A DNA stretch of 33,007 nucleotides, from positions 61,603 through 94,609 of the forward strand of contig JAPJQL010000009.1 of NCBI GenBank assembly GCA_030825115.1. The letters are read 5' to 3'. The notes beneath the pieces were generated by a model, which worked only from the letters and a program-made list of their open reading frames with translations, ran no database searches and was not told where the DNA came from. Below are positions 8,021 through 16,366 of this stretch, piece after piece. The translations under genes were made by a program, and so were the position numbers. This DNA is from Lachnospiraceae bacterium (GTDB lineage Bacteria; Bacillota; Clostridia; Lachnospirales; Lachnospiraceae). The stretch's first letter is position 1; each line of letters starts with the position of its first letter.

Positions 8021-8053
8021 GATTCTAAAATTTTTACAACTTCAAATAGAATC
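8021..8053 (+). other. small inverted repeat downstream of the corrinoid protein gene
   Basis: GATTCTA (8021-8027) and TAGAATC (8047-8053) form a 7-bp stem with a 19-nt AT-rich loop, starting one base after the stop codon. Alone it is too weak to call a terminator, but it stands next to a much stronger hairpin and may stabilise the upstream mRNA end. Confidence 0.35.
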
Positions 8054-8069
8054 TATTATGTTATTTGGC

Positions 8070-8107
8070 AAAAATGGGTGTTATACTTTGGTATAGCACC
8101 CATTTTT
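8070..8107 (+). terminator. strong hairpin with T-run between the corrinoid protein and activator genes
   Basis: A 17-bp stem (AAAAATGGGTGTTATAC at 8070-8086; GTATAGCACCCATTTTT at 8091-8107) with a 4-nt loop and one G-U pair, ending in five T. It reads as an intrinsic terminator. It stops at 8107, directly before the SD of the next gene (AAGGGA, 8110-8115), so it probably gives partial readthrough and lowers expression of the downstream activator and cob genes relative to the corrinoid protein. Confidence 0.75.
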
Positions 8108-8120
8108 GGAAGGGATAGAT

Positions 8121-10322
8121 ATGAAAATTGAGAATATGAAAGTTTCGGTGGACCGCGATCTGGTCTTCCGGATGATCGAGTGCAGAGAAGACAGCCCGGT
8201 CTATGAGGAGATGGTAGAGGCGTATGAGGGACTGCTTCCGGAGGTCCTTGGCAGGGCAAAGGGGCAGTGCATATTTGGAATGGGCGTGATAGCCGGAGAA
8301 GATGCATCTGAAGACTGCCCGGAAGGGACGAAGGTTCTGTATGTGATCTCGACGGTCGGACGAAGGCTCAGCAGCCTGGAATCGGAACTGTTTGCCGGGG
8401 GAGACTATGTGTGCGGAATGATGGCGGACGCGATGGCAGATGCATGTCTGTTTGGCCTGGAAGCGGAATGGCAGGAGGCAGTGAGACAGTTTTGCGCGGA
8501 ACATGGCTTTGGTATTGAAAAAAGGCTGGAGGCGCCAAACGGGATTCCGATGTCTGTGCAGAGGTCGGCTTTTGCATGTTTAAACGCCGGACAGGAGCTG
8601 GGGCTTGGGCTTTCCTCCGGCTATATGTTTGACCCGGTCAAAACTGCCTGTTATGTTCTGGTCCTCTCAGATGACAGGGAACTCTTTTTGGCACAGCATG
8701 ACTGCGGAAAATGCGGCAGGCTGGATTGTAAGGTGAGGAAAGAGCGCCCGGTCCTTGTCACGGTATGTTCAAAAGAAGGGGAACGGCAGATATCCTGCGA
8801 AGAGGGAGAGAGCATCTTGTCGGCATACCGCAGACAAGGCGGCTATGTGAGCGCAGTCTGCGGCGGAAAGGGAATCTGCGGGAAGTGCAAGATCAGGCTG
8901 GTCTCCGGAAGGCTGGCTGTTACGCTTGCGGACAGGACTGTGTTTGGAGAGTCTGAACTTCAGGCGGGTTTTCGTCTTTCCTGTCTTGCCCGTCCCCAGG
9001 CTGACTGTGTGGTGGAATTATGTTTTCAGGATGAAGCGGACCTGCATGCGGTGGAGCAGTTTGTTCCGGGTGAATTTACTTTGGGAGATGAGAAGAGAGC
9101 CGGTGGGAAAGCTGGATTCGGGATTGCCGTGGACATCGGAACGACCACGATGGCGGCCCAGCTTGTCCGTCTGGACAATGGCCAGATTGCAGCCTCCTGC
9201 TCGGCGGTCAACCGACAGCGTGTATTCGGCGCGGATGTGATATCCCGGATTGAGGCGGCCGGCGGCGGGGCAGGCAGAGAGCTTCAAGCGCTGGTCCGCA
9301 CTGGTATCGCTTCTATGGTTACAAAACTGTTGGAACAGTCGGGTACAGAGAAGACGGCAGTAAAGCAGGTGGTGATCGCGGGAAATACCACGATGGGTCA
9401 TCTGCTGATGGGATATCCCTGTGACACCCTGGGCGTTTATCCGTTTACACCGGTGAATGTCAACGTGATCCGGGATACCTACCGCAATGTGGTAAGGTCT
9501 GCGGAGCTGGACTGTGAGACGGTGCTGCTGCCTGGAATCTCCACGTTTGTCGGCGGAGATATCGTATCCGGGCTGTATGCCTGTGGTTTTTTTAAAAAGG
9601 ACAAGGTCAGCCTGCTGGTGGATCTTGGGACCAACGGGGAGATGGCGATCGGATGTTCCCAAAAGCTTTTGGTGACTTCAACCGCGGCGGGACCGGCTTT
9701 TGAAGGCGGAAATATCACCTGCGGGACAGGGAGCATACAGGGGGCGATCTGCCGGGTCCATATGGAATCGGAATATCGGGCAGAGGTGGAAACGATTGGA
9801 GGCTGTCCTCCCGTGGGAATCTGCGGGACCGGCGTTATTGAGACTGTCTCGGAGCTGCTCAGGCTTGGCCTGATCGATGCAACGGGACTTTTAGACGAAG
9901 AATATTTTGAAGAGGGATTTCCGCTGGCGGTGACGCCGGATGGGGGGCATATCGTATTTACGCAGAAAGATGTCAGGGAAGTGCAGCTGGCAAAATCGGC
10001 GGTCCGCGCCGGAGTGGAGACGCTGATCAGGAGATATGGGATTTGTTATGATGACATTGACCATGTGTATCTGGCAGGCGGATTTGGGTTTCAGATGGAT
10101 CGGGACGCTGCGGTGGCGGCGGGGCTGTTCCCGGAAGAACTGAAGGAGAAGATCACGGCGGTGGGCAACAGTTCCCTTGCGGGGGCTGTGCTTGCCATGC
10201 GGGATGAGCGCTGGGAAGAGACGCTTGGGCAGCTTGTAAAAGCATCGACAGAGATCGAGCTGTCTAATGATGCTGATTTTAATGAGCTTTATATGACTTA
10301 TATGATGTTTGGCGAGGAATGA
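8121..10322 (+). CDS. reductive activator of corrinoid proteins (RamA/RACE-like, 2Fe-2S + ASKHA), with MetH-activation-like N-terminus
   Basis: 733-aa ATP-dependent enzyme expected to re-reduce inactive Co(II) corrinoid to Co(I). Residues 1-190 resemble the activation domain associated with B12-dependent methionine synthase (MADAMADACLFGLEAEW, then LGLSSGYMFDPVKTACYVLVL). A cysteine cluster HDCGKCGRLDC follows near 193-205. Residues about 215-300 are a 2Fe-2S ferredoxin domain with CGGKGICGKC (from Cys247) and a later Cys in LSCLARP. From about residue 333 an ASKHA ATPase-type domain (DUF4445) begins with GIAVDIGTTTMAAQLV. An upstream TTG (8106) is in frame, but the ATG at 8121 has a proper SD (AAGGGA). 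cbiD follows after 26 nt with no terminator seen. Confidence 0.9.
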   Translation: MKIENMKVSVDRDLVFRMIECREDSPVYEEMVEAYEGLLPEVLGRAKGQCIFGMGVIAGEDASEDCPEGTKVLYVISTVGRRLSSLESELFAGGDYVCGMMADAMADACLFGLEAEWQEAVRQFCAEHGFGIEKRLEAPNGIPMSVQRSAFACLNAGQELGLGLSSGYMFDPVKTACYVLVLSDDRELFLAQHDCGKCGRLDCKVRKERPVLVTVCSKEGERQISCEEGESILSAYRRQGGYVSAVCGGKGICGKCKIRLVSGRLAVTLADRTVFGESELQAGFRLSCLARPQADCVVELCFQDEADLHAVEQFVPGEFTLGDEKRAGGKAGFGIAVDIGTTTMAAQLVRLDNGQIAASCSAVNRQRVFGADVISRIEAAGGGAGRELQALVRTGIASMVTKLLEQSGTEKTAVKQVVIAGNTTMGHLLMGYPCDTLGVYPFTPVNVNVIRDTYRNVVRSAELDCETVLLPGISTFVGGDIVSGLYACGFFKKDKVSLLVDLGTNGEMAIGCSQKLLVTSTAAGPAFEGGNITCGTGSIQGAICRVHMESEYRAEVETIGGCPPVGICGTGVIETVSELLRLGLIDATGLLDEEYFEEGFPLAVTPDGGHIVFTQKDVREVQLAKSAVRAGVETLIRRYGICYDDIDHVYLAGGFGFQMDRDAAVAAGLFPEELKEKITAVGNSSLAGAVLAMRDERWEETLGQLVKASTEIELSNDADFNELYMTYMMFGEE

Positions 10323-10348
10323 ATCAGCCGGAATGGGAGTAAGACAAG

Positions 10349-11485
10349 ATGGACGAGATGAAAATATGGAAGGGAGACAGGCTGCTGCGCTGTGGCTTTA
10401 CCACAGGTTCCTGTGCGGCCGCGGCGGCAAAGGCGGCGGTCACGATGCTGCTGACAGGAGAACTTGTCGGCCGGACAGAGATCATGACGCCAAAAGGGAT
10501 TTCCTTCACGCCACAGATTGAGCGGACAGAGCGGTCCCACAGCCGGGTGAGCTGTTCCGTGCAAAAGGACGGAGGGGATGACCCCGATGTGACAGATGGT
10601 CTTTTCATCACGGCCACGGTGGAAGCCATCCCGGGAGGCCATATAGAGATCGACGGGGGAACCGGGGTCGGACGCGTGACAAGGCGGGGGCTGGATCAGC
10701 CCGTGGGAGCGGCGGCAATCAACCGGGTTCCGCGCAGGATGATAGAGGAAAATGTCAGGGAAGTGCTGAAAAAACATCAGGCGGACTGTGGGATCCGTGT
10801 GGTGATCTCGGTGGAAGGAGGGGAGGAGTGTGCCAAAAAGACATTCAATCCCCGTCTGGGCATTGTAGGAGGAATCTCCATATTGGGGACCAGCGGGATC
10901 GTGGTTCCCATGAGCGAGAAGGCTTTGACAGATACCATCCGGGTGGATATGAAAGCGCAGATTGCCCAGGGCAACGGTTTTGTGATCGCCGTCCCCGGAA
11001 ATTACGGTGTCCGGTACTGCCGGGATGCCCTGGGGATTGGCGATGAGCATATCGTGATATGCAGCAATTATATCGGAGAGACGATAGATGCGGCGGAAGA
11101 ATTCGGGGCAAAAGGGCTGCTGTTTGTGGGTCACCTGGGAAAATTTGTAAAGCTGGCGGCGGGGATCATGAACACCCATTCAAAAGAGGCGGACGGACGC
11201 ATGGAGATCCTTGCGGCCCATGTGATCCAGAGCGGCGGGAGCGCCGACGCGGCTGCCGAGGTTTTACAGTGTGTGACTACAGATGAGGCCATCGCGGCGA
11301 CTGGCCGGCATGGGCTGACAGAAAAGGTCATGGCAGGCATTGTGAGCCGTTCGGAGTATTATCTGAGAAAAAGGGTAAATAAAACTTTGGATATCGGGCT
11401 TGTGATCTATTCCTTTGAGGAGGGACCTTTGGGAATGACAGAAAATGCAGATTACCTGATTGAAAAAATAAAGGAGTATACATAA
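10349..11485 (+). CDS. cbiD: cobalt-precorrin-5B (C1)-methyltransferase
   Basis: 378-aa CbiD, which methylates C1 of the corrin ring in the anaerobic pathway. The diagnostic N-terminus LLRCGFTTGSCAAAAAKAA and the DDPDVTDGLFITATV and PRRMIEENVREV segments are present, and the length is normal for the family. It opens the first biosynthetic block, 26 nt after the corrinoid activator gene with a GGGAGT-type SD. There is no riboswitch or recognisable promoter in the gap, so its transcription should depend on the upstream methyltransferase unit. Its TAA stop overlaps the cbiL ATG by one base. Confidence 0.96.
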   Translation: MDEMKIWKGDRLLRCGFTTGSCAAAAAKAAVTMLLTGELVGRTEIMTPKGISFTPQIERTERSHSRVSCSVQKDGGDDPDVTDGLFITATVEAIPGGHIEIDGGTGVGRVTRRGLDQPVGAAAINRVPRRMIEENVREVLKKHQADCGIRVVISVEGGEECAKKTFNPRLGIVGGISILGTSGIVVPMSEKALTDTIRVDMKAQIAQGNGFVIAVPGNYGVRYCRDALGIGDEHIVICSNYIGETIDAAEEFGAKGLLFVGHLGKFVKLAAGIMNTHSKEADGRMEILAAHVIQSGGSADAAAEVLQCVTTDEAIAATGRHGLTEKVMAGIVSRSEYYLRKRVNKTLDIGLVIYSFEEGPLGMTENADYLIEKIKEYT

Positions 11486-12174
11486 TGGCTGGAATATTGT
11501 ATGGTATTGGAGTGGGTCCGGGAGAACCGGACCTGATGACGATAAAGGCGGTAAAGACCATCCGGTCATGCGACATCATAGCCGTTCCAGGCGCAGACTA
11601 CAGAGAAAGCGTTGCGTACAACATCGCCCTGGGCGCTGTGGAAGAACTGAAGGACAGGAAGACGGTCGTCGGTATGCCCATGCCCATGACAAAGGACAGG
11701 CAGGTGCTGGATGAGAATTACCGGAAGACAGCCCATCAGATCGAAGCGTGGCTTGACGAGGGGAAGAACGTCGGTTTTCTGACACTTGGAGATGTGACGA
11801 TATATTCCACCTACCTCTATGTGCACCGCATGGTGACGGAGGATGGATACCGTACGGAGATCATCAACGGGATTCCTTCCTTTTGCGCTGTGGCGTCCCG
11901 GCTGAATACAGGGTTAGTGGAGCGCTCTGAGGAACTGCATGTGATTCCTGCTTCGTACCAGGTGGAGGATGCGTTAAAGCTGTCCGGCACAAAAATCCTG
12001 ATGAAGGCCGGCAGACAGCTTGGGCGGGTAAAAGAACAGCTGAAGGCGGCAAAGGCAGATGTGGTCATGGTAGAAAACTGTGGGATGGATGGAGAACAGG
12101 TGTACCGGGGCGTCGAGGAAATGCAGGAAGACGCAGGGTATTATTCCCTTATGATAGTGAGGAGCAAAGCATGA
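11485..12174 (+). CDS. cbiL: cobalt-factor II / precorrin-2 C20-methyltransferase
   Basis: 229-aa SAM-dependent tetrapyrrole methylase adding the C20 methyl group. The N-terminal GIGVGPGEPDLMTIKAV loop is the SAM-binding signature of the family. LTLGDVTIYSTYLYV near residue 95 and INGIPSFCAVASRL near residue 130 distinguish CbiL/CobI from other methylases. The start at 11485 is coupled to the cbiD stop (TAATG) with AAGGAG upstream, and the end overlaps cbiH by four bases (ATGA). Confidence 0.95.
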   Translation: MAGILYGIGVGPGEPDLMTIKAVKTIRSCDIIAVPGADYRESVAYNIALGAVEELKDRKTVVGMPMPMTKDRQVLDENYRKTAHQIEAWLDEGKNVGFLTLGDVTIYSTYLYVHRMVTEDGYRTEIINGIPSFCAVASRLNTGLVERSEELHVIPASYQVEDALKLSGTKILMKAGRQLGRVKEQLKAAKADVVMVENCGMDGEQVYRGVEEMQEDAGYYSLMIVRSKA

Positions 12175-12908
12175 AGAAGAATAAAATCTATGTAGTAGGA
12201 ATTGGTCCTGGAGAATACGAAAAGATGACGATCCAGGCGGCGCGGGTGCTGGAATCCTGCGATGTGATCGTGGGGTATACCGTATATGTGGACCTGGTCC
12301 GGGAACATTTTGGCGAAAAAGAATTTTTGATGACCCCGATGAGGCAGGAAGTAAAGCGATGCGAGATGGCGTTTGAGGAAGCGAAGAAGGGAAAGACGGT
12401 GGCGATGATCTGCAGCGGAGATGCCGGGGTCTATGGAATGGCCGGTCTGATGCTTGAGATCGGGACCGCATATCCGGACTGTGAAGTGGAGGTGGTGGCA
12501 GGCGTTACGGCTGCCCTTGGAGGGGCGGCCATCCTTGGCGCACCGTTGATCCACGACTTTGCGCTGATCAGCCTGAGCGATCTGCTGACGCCGTGGGAGA
12601 AGATCGAGACGAGGCTGCGGTGTGCGGCCCAGGGTGATTTTGTGGTCTGCCTCTACAACCCGTCCAGCATGAAGCGGAAAGACTACCTGATGCGGGCCTG
12701 TGACCTGATGCTGGAGTACAAAAGCCCGGATACGGTGTGCGGCCTTGTGGTCAATATCGGCCGTCAGGGGGAAGCGATGGAACTTACGACCCTTGCGGAG
12801 CTGAAAAACAGGCAGGTAGATATGTTTACCACGGTATTTGTGGGCAATTCCCAGACGATGGTGATCGACGGCAGGATGGTGACTCCGAGAGGATATAAGA
12901 CGAGGTGA
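12171..12908 (+). CDS. cbiH: cobalt-precorrin-3B C17-methyltransferase
   Basis: 245-aa CbiH, methylating C17 and promoting ring contraction in the anaerobic route. It begins with KIYVVGIGPGEYEKMTIQA and contains VIVGYTVYVDLV and CSGDAGVYGMAGLMLEIG, typical of the CbiH/CobJ group. The later LYNPSSMKRKDYLMRACDLM also fits. This is the single-domain form. In many genomes cbiH neighbours or is fused to cbiG, but no cbiG is visible here. It overlaps cbiL by 4 nt and is followed by the fused cbiJET gene after 4 nt. Confidence 0.95.
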   Translation: MKKNKIYVVGIGPGEYEKMTIQAARVLESCDVIVGYTVYVDLVREHFGEKEFLMTPMRQEVKRCEMAFEEAKKGKTVAMICSGDAGVYGMAGLMLEIGTAYPDCEVEVVAGVTAALGGAAILGAPLIHDFALISLSDLLTPWEKIETRLRCAAQGDFVVCLYNPSSMKRKDYLMRACDLMLEYKSPDTVCGLVVNIGRQGEAMELTTLAELKNRQVDMFTTVFVGNSQTMVIDGRMVTPRGYKTR

Positions 12909-12912
12909 CAGG

Positions 12913-14907
12913 ATGGGTGGAATCTGGATTTTCGGCGGCACCCGGGAAGGGCGGCGGCTGGCGGAATTTTGTGCGCGCAGGGGGCTGACGGCAGAGGTGA
13001 GCGTGGCGACAGAATACGGGGAGCAGGTGTTGGAAGGGGGACGGCACGGGACTGTCATACAGGGCAGGATGAGCGAGGCGCAGATGCGGGAGCATATCAG
13101 AACCTGTGATGTGGAGCTTGTGATTGACGCGACTCATCCCTATGCTGTGGAAGTCACCGGAAATATCCGCCGTGCCTGTAAGGCAGAGTCGGCAGAGTAT
13201 CTCAGACTTTTGCGGGGCGGGGCGGCAGATGTGGAGACAGGCGGGCTGGTGTCGGTAGAGTCGGCGGCTGAAGCGGCGGACTATCTGTCAAAGACAGAGG
13301 GAAACATCATGCTGACCACCGGAAGCAAGGACCTGCCTGTGTTCTGCAAAAGCCTGGACGTGAAAAGGCTGTATCCCAGGGTTCTCCCGTCGGTGGAATC
13401 CCTTACAGTCTGCGGGGAAAACAAAATCCCTATGGCAAACTGCATCGCCATGCAGGGACCTTTTTGTGAGGAAGTGAACCGTGGGCTGCTGACGCAGTAC
13501 CACTGCCGTTTTCTTGTGACGAAGGAGTCGGGAACGGCAGGAGGATTTGAAGAAAAAATCGCGGCCTGCCAAAAAGCAGGGGCGACGGCGGTGGTGATCC
13601 GGCGTCCTGTTGTGGAAGAAGGGATGGACTTTTTAGAAGTCTGTGGATATCTCACGGAAAAATACGCCCTTCTTTCGGACGGGGAGCAGGATGGGAAACA
13701 AGAGCAGCCATCCATCGTACTGGCGGGAATCGGCATGGGGACGGAAAAGACCATGACGGAGGAAGTCCGCCAGGCAATCGCAGCAGCAGATATCCTGATC
13801 GGAGGAAAGCGGATGCTCCGTCCGTATGAGCATACCGGAAAGGTGCTGTTTGACTGTTATCAGCCGGAGGAGATCAGAACGTATATCGACCGGCAGTGCA
13901 GCGGCTCTTTCCACAGGCGGATTGCCATTCTGGTGTCCGGGGATGTGGGATTTTACAGCGGGGCAGGGAAGCTTCTGGAAGCTTTGAAGGGATATCGGGT
14001 CATGGTCTGTCCCGGAATCTCCTCTGTCGTGTACCTGGCCTCTAAGCTTTGCACGCCGTGGCAGGATATGGAGCTGTGCAGCGTACATGGAAGAACGCAG
14101 AATATCCTGGCCAAGATCAGAAACCATCCCAGGGTGTTTACGCTTGCCGGAAAATGTGAGGAGATCCATACGATCTGCAGACAGTTGATCCGGTACGGTC
14201 TGGAGCAGACCGAGGTCTGTGTGGGGGAGAACCTTTCCTATGAAAATGAGAAAATCTGGCGCGGAACTCCAAAGGAGTGCTTAAAAGAGACGTTTGGGAA
14301 CCTTCTGGCCGCCGTGTTCCTCAATGCAGGATACCAAAAACAGACGGCAGGTTTTGGGATTCCGGATGATGAATTTATCCGGGGTAGGGTGCCGATGACG
14401 AAGGAGGAAGTACGGACGGTGTCTTTGTCAAAGCTAAGATTGACCAGGGACGCCGTGGTGTATGATGTCGGCGCGGGAACCGGCTCTGTGAGTATTGAGG
14501 CGGCGCTGGCAGCGGAAGATGGCATGGTCTACGCCATCGAGAAAAAAGAGGAGGCAGCCGGGCTGATTGAAGAAAATGCAGAGAGATTTGGCGTGTCCAA
14601 TCTGGCTGTGATCCGGGGGACTGCGCCGGATGCCTTAGAAGGGCTTCCGGCCCCGACCCATGCCTTTATCGGCGGCTCGTCCGGCAATCTGAAGGACATC
14701 ATAGCGGCGCTGCAAAAGAAGAATCCCGTGGTCAGGATCGTGATAAACGCCATTTCCCTTGAGACGATCGCAGAGATGACGGAGCTTTCAAAGATGTATG
14801 AGATGGAACTGGTCATGATAACGGCGGCAAGGGCGAACCCGGTGGGGAATTACCAGCTTATGACGGGACAAAATCCGGTCATGATCGGAACGATGAGAGG
14901 AAGATAA
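12913..14907 (+). CDS. cbiJET: fused precorrin-6A reductase / cobalt-precorrin-7 C5- and C15-methyltransferase (CbiJ-CbiE-CbiT)
   Basis: 664-aa three-domain protein with an uninterrupted frame. Residues 1-255 are CbiJ/CobK (WIFGGTREGRRLAEFC, then VIDATHPYAVEVTGNIRRAC), the NAD(P)H-dependent reductase of the macrocycle. Residues about 267-475 are CbiE (SIVLAGIGMG, ILIGGKRMLRPYE, LVSGDVGFYSGAGKLLEAL), the C5 methylase. Residues about 485-664 are CbiT (EFIRGRVPMTKEEVRTVSLSK, then the SAM motif VYDVGAGTGSVSIEAAL), the C15 methylase/decarboxylase. CbiE-CbiT fusions (as CobL) are well known; adding CbiJ joins consecutive steps in one chain. The gene starts 4 nt after cbiH, and cbiA begins 1 nt after its stop. 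Confidence 0.94.
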   Translation: MGGIWIFGGTREGRRLAEFCARRGLTAEVSVATEYGEQVLEGGRHGTVIQGRMSEAQMREHIRTCDVELVIDATHPYAVEVTGNIRRACKAESAEYLRLLRGGAADVETGGLVSVESAAEAADYLSKTEGNIMLTTGSKDLPVFCKSLDVKRLYPRVLPSVESLTVCGENKIPMANCIAMQGPFCEEVNRGLLTQYHCRFLVTKESGTAGGFEEKIAACQKAGATAVVIRRPVVEEGMDFLEVCGYLTEKYALLSDGEQDGKQEQPSIVLAGIGMGTEKTMTEEVRQAIAAADILIGGKRMLRPYEHTGKVLFDCYQPEEIRTYIDRQCSGSFHRRIAILVSGDVGFYSGAGKLLEALKGYRVMVCPGISSVVYLASKLCTPWQDMELCSVHGRTQNILAKIRNHPRVFTLAGKCEEIHTICRQLIRYGLEQTEVCVGENLSYENEKIWRGTPKECLKETFGNLLAAVFLNAGYQKQTAGFGIPDDEFIRGRVPMTKEEVRTVSLSKLRLTRDAVVYDVGAGTGSVSIEAALAAEDGMVYAIEKKEEAAGLIEENAERFGVSNLAVIRGTAPDALEGLPAPTHAFIGGSSGNLKDIIAALQKKNPVVRIVINAISLETIAEMTELSKMYEMELVMITAARANPVGNYQLMTGQNPVMIGTMRGR

Positions 14908-14908
14908 G

Positions 14909-16354
14909 ATGGCTGCGAACGGATTTATGATAGCCGCTGCCGGGAGCGGGAGCGGAAAGACATTGATCACCTGCGGCCTGCTGCGGCTGCTTTCCCGCAG
15001 AGGCATGAGGGTACATAGCTTTAAATGCGGGCCGGACTATATCGACCCGATGTTTCACAGCCGCATTCTGGGCATTCCGTGCCGCAATCTGGATCCGTAT
15101 TTTACGGACAGGGAGACACTGCGGTATCTGTACTCCAGAGAGGAAAAGGAGCGGGATATCGCGGTCGTGGAAGGCGTGATGGGGTATTATGACGGGATTG
15201 GCGGAACGTCGGAGGCGGGGAGCAGTTATGAACTGGCGCAGGCTGTAAAAATACCGGTGATCCTTGTCGTCTCCTGCAAAGGGATGAGCCTGTCCGCCGC
15301 AGCGGTCATAAAGGGGTTTTTAGATTTTATGGAGCCGTCGGGGATTGCGGGGGTCATCTTAAACCAGGTTTCCGGGCGCATCTTTCCCGGGCTTAAGGAT
15401 GTCGTGGAACAAAGCTGCGGCATTCCGGTCATCGGCTATGTGCCGGTGAAGAAGGAGATTGCGGTGGAGAGCAGGCATCTGGGGCTGGTGACGCCGGATC
15501 AGATAGAGGATCTGCATCAGAGGATTGACAGACTGGCTGATGTGCTGGAAGAGTCGCTGGATGTGGAGAAGCTTCTTGGGATCGGCATGAGAGCGGACAG
15601 CCAGGGCGCACGGTGCAGGGAAGCCGTCCAGGCGGCGGATAGTCCGCTGGAGCGGACAGGAAAGAAGCTGGGGATTGACCTGGAAGCGATCCGCAGCAGG
15701 CAGGTCAGAATCGCCGTGGCAAGGGATGAGGCTTTTTGTTTTCTGTACCAGGATAATCTGAACCTGCTAAAAGAGCTGGGGGTCAGGCTGGTCTTTTTCA
15801 GTCCTCTCCGGGACAGGCAGGTGCCCGCGGGCGTCAGCGGCCTGATCCTTTCCGGCGGATACCCGGAACTGTATGCGGAGCAGCTTTCTAAAAACCGGAG
15901 TATGCTGCAGTCTGTGAAGGAGGCGGTCGAAGGCGGTCTGCCGACCCTGGCGGAGTGCGGAGGATTTTTGTATCTGCACGAGAGCCTGGAGGATGATAAA
16001 GACAAACACTATCCGATGGCAGGAGTGCTGAAGGGAAAGGCATACCGGACGGGGCGTCTTGGCCGGTTTGGCTACATAGAGCTTACGGCAGAAAAAGACC
16101 AGCTTTTGTTTCAGGCGGGGGAAGGAATCCGGGCGCATGAGTTCCACTATTGGGACAGTGAAAACTGCGGGGCGGACTGCCATGCCGTAAAGGCGTCCGG
16201 GCTGGGACAGTGGGACTGTGTACACGGCAGAGAAAACCTGTATGCAGGATTTCCCCATATCTATTTTTATGGGAATATTTCTGCCGCAGTCAGGATGGTA
16301 CAGCGCTGTATTGCCTTTGCAGACAGCGCAGAGGTTCAGGACAATCAGGCATAG
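14909..16354 (+). CDS. cbiA: cobyrinate a,c-diamide synthase
   Basis: 481-aa ATP- and glutamine-dependent amidase acting on the a and c side chains. The N-terminal P-loop AAAGSGSGKTLITCGLL and KCGPDYIDPMFH mark the CobB/CbiA synthetase domain. The C-terminal glutaminase domain has LILSGGYPELYAEQL, the nucleophile Cys350 in AECGGFLYL, and a His-rich end (RAHEFHYWD). Length is normal. The SD AGAGGAAG lies at the end of cbiJET. cobT follows after 12 nt. Confidence 0.96.
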   Translation: MAANGFMIAAAGSGSGKTLITCGLLRLLSRRGMRVHSFKCGPDYIDPMFHSRILGIPCRNLDPYFTDRETLRYLYSREEKERDIAVVEGVMGYYDGIGGTSEAGSSYELAQAVKIPVILVVSCKGMSLSAAAVIKGFLDFMEPSGIAGVILNQVSGRIFPGLKDVVEQSCGIPVIGYVPVKKEIAVESRHLGLVTPDQIEDLHQRIDRLADVLEESLDVEKLLGIGMRADSQGARCREAVQAADSPLERTGKKLGIDLEAIRSRQVRIAVARDEAFCFLYQDNLNLLKELGVRLVFFSPLRDRQVPAGVSGLILSGGYPELYAEQLSKNRSMLQSVKEAVEGGLPTLAECGGFLYLHESLEDDKDKHYPMAGVLKGKAYRTGRLGRFGYIELTAEKDQLLFQAGEGIRAHEFHYWDSENCGADCHAVKASGLGQWDCVHGRENLYAGFPHIYFYGNISAAVRMVQRCIAFADSAEVQDNQA

Positions 16355-16366
16355 GAGAGAACAGAT

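Noticed and set aside
10298..11179. Leftward open frame of 293 codons opposite cbiD
   Set aside because: Antisense shadow of cbiD with no recognisable protein features.
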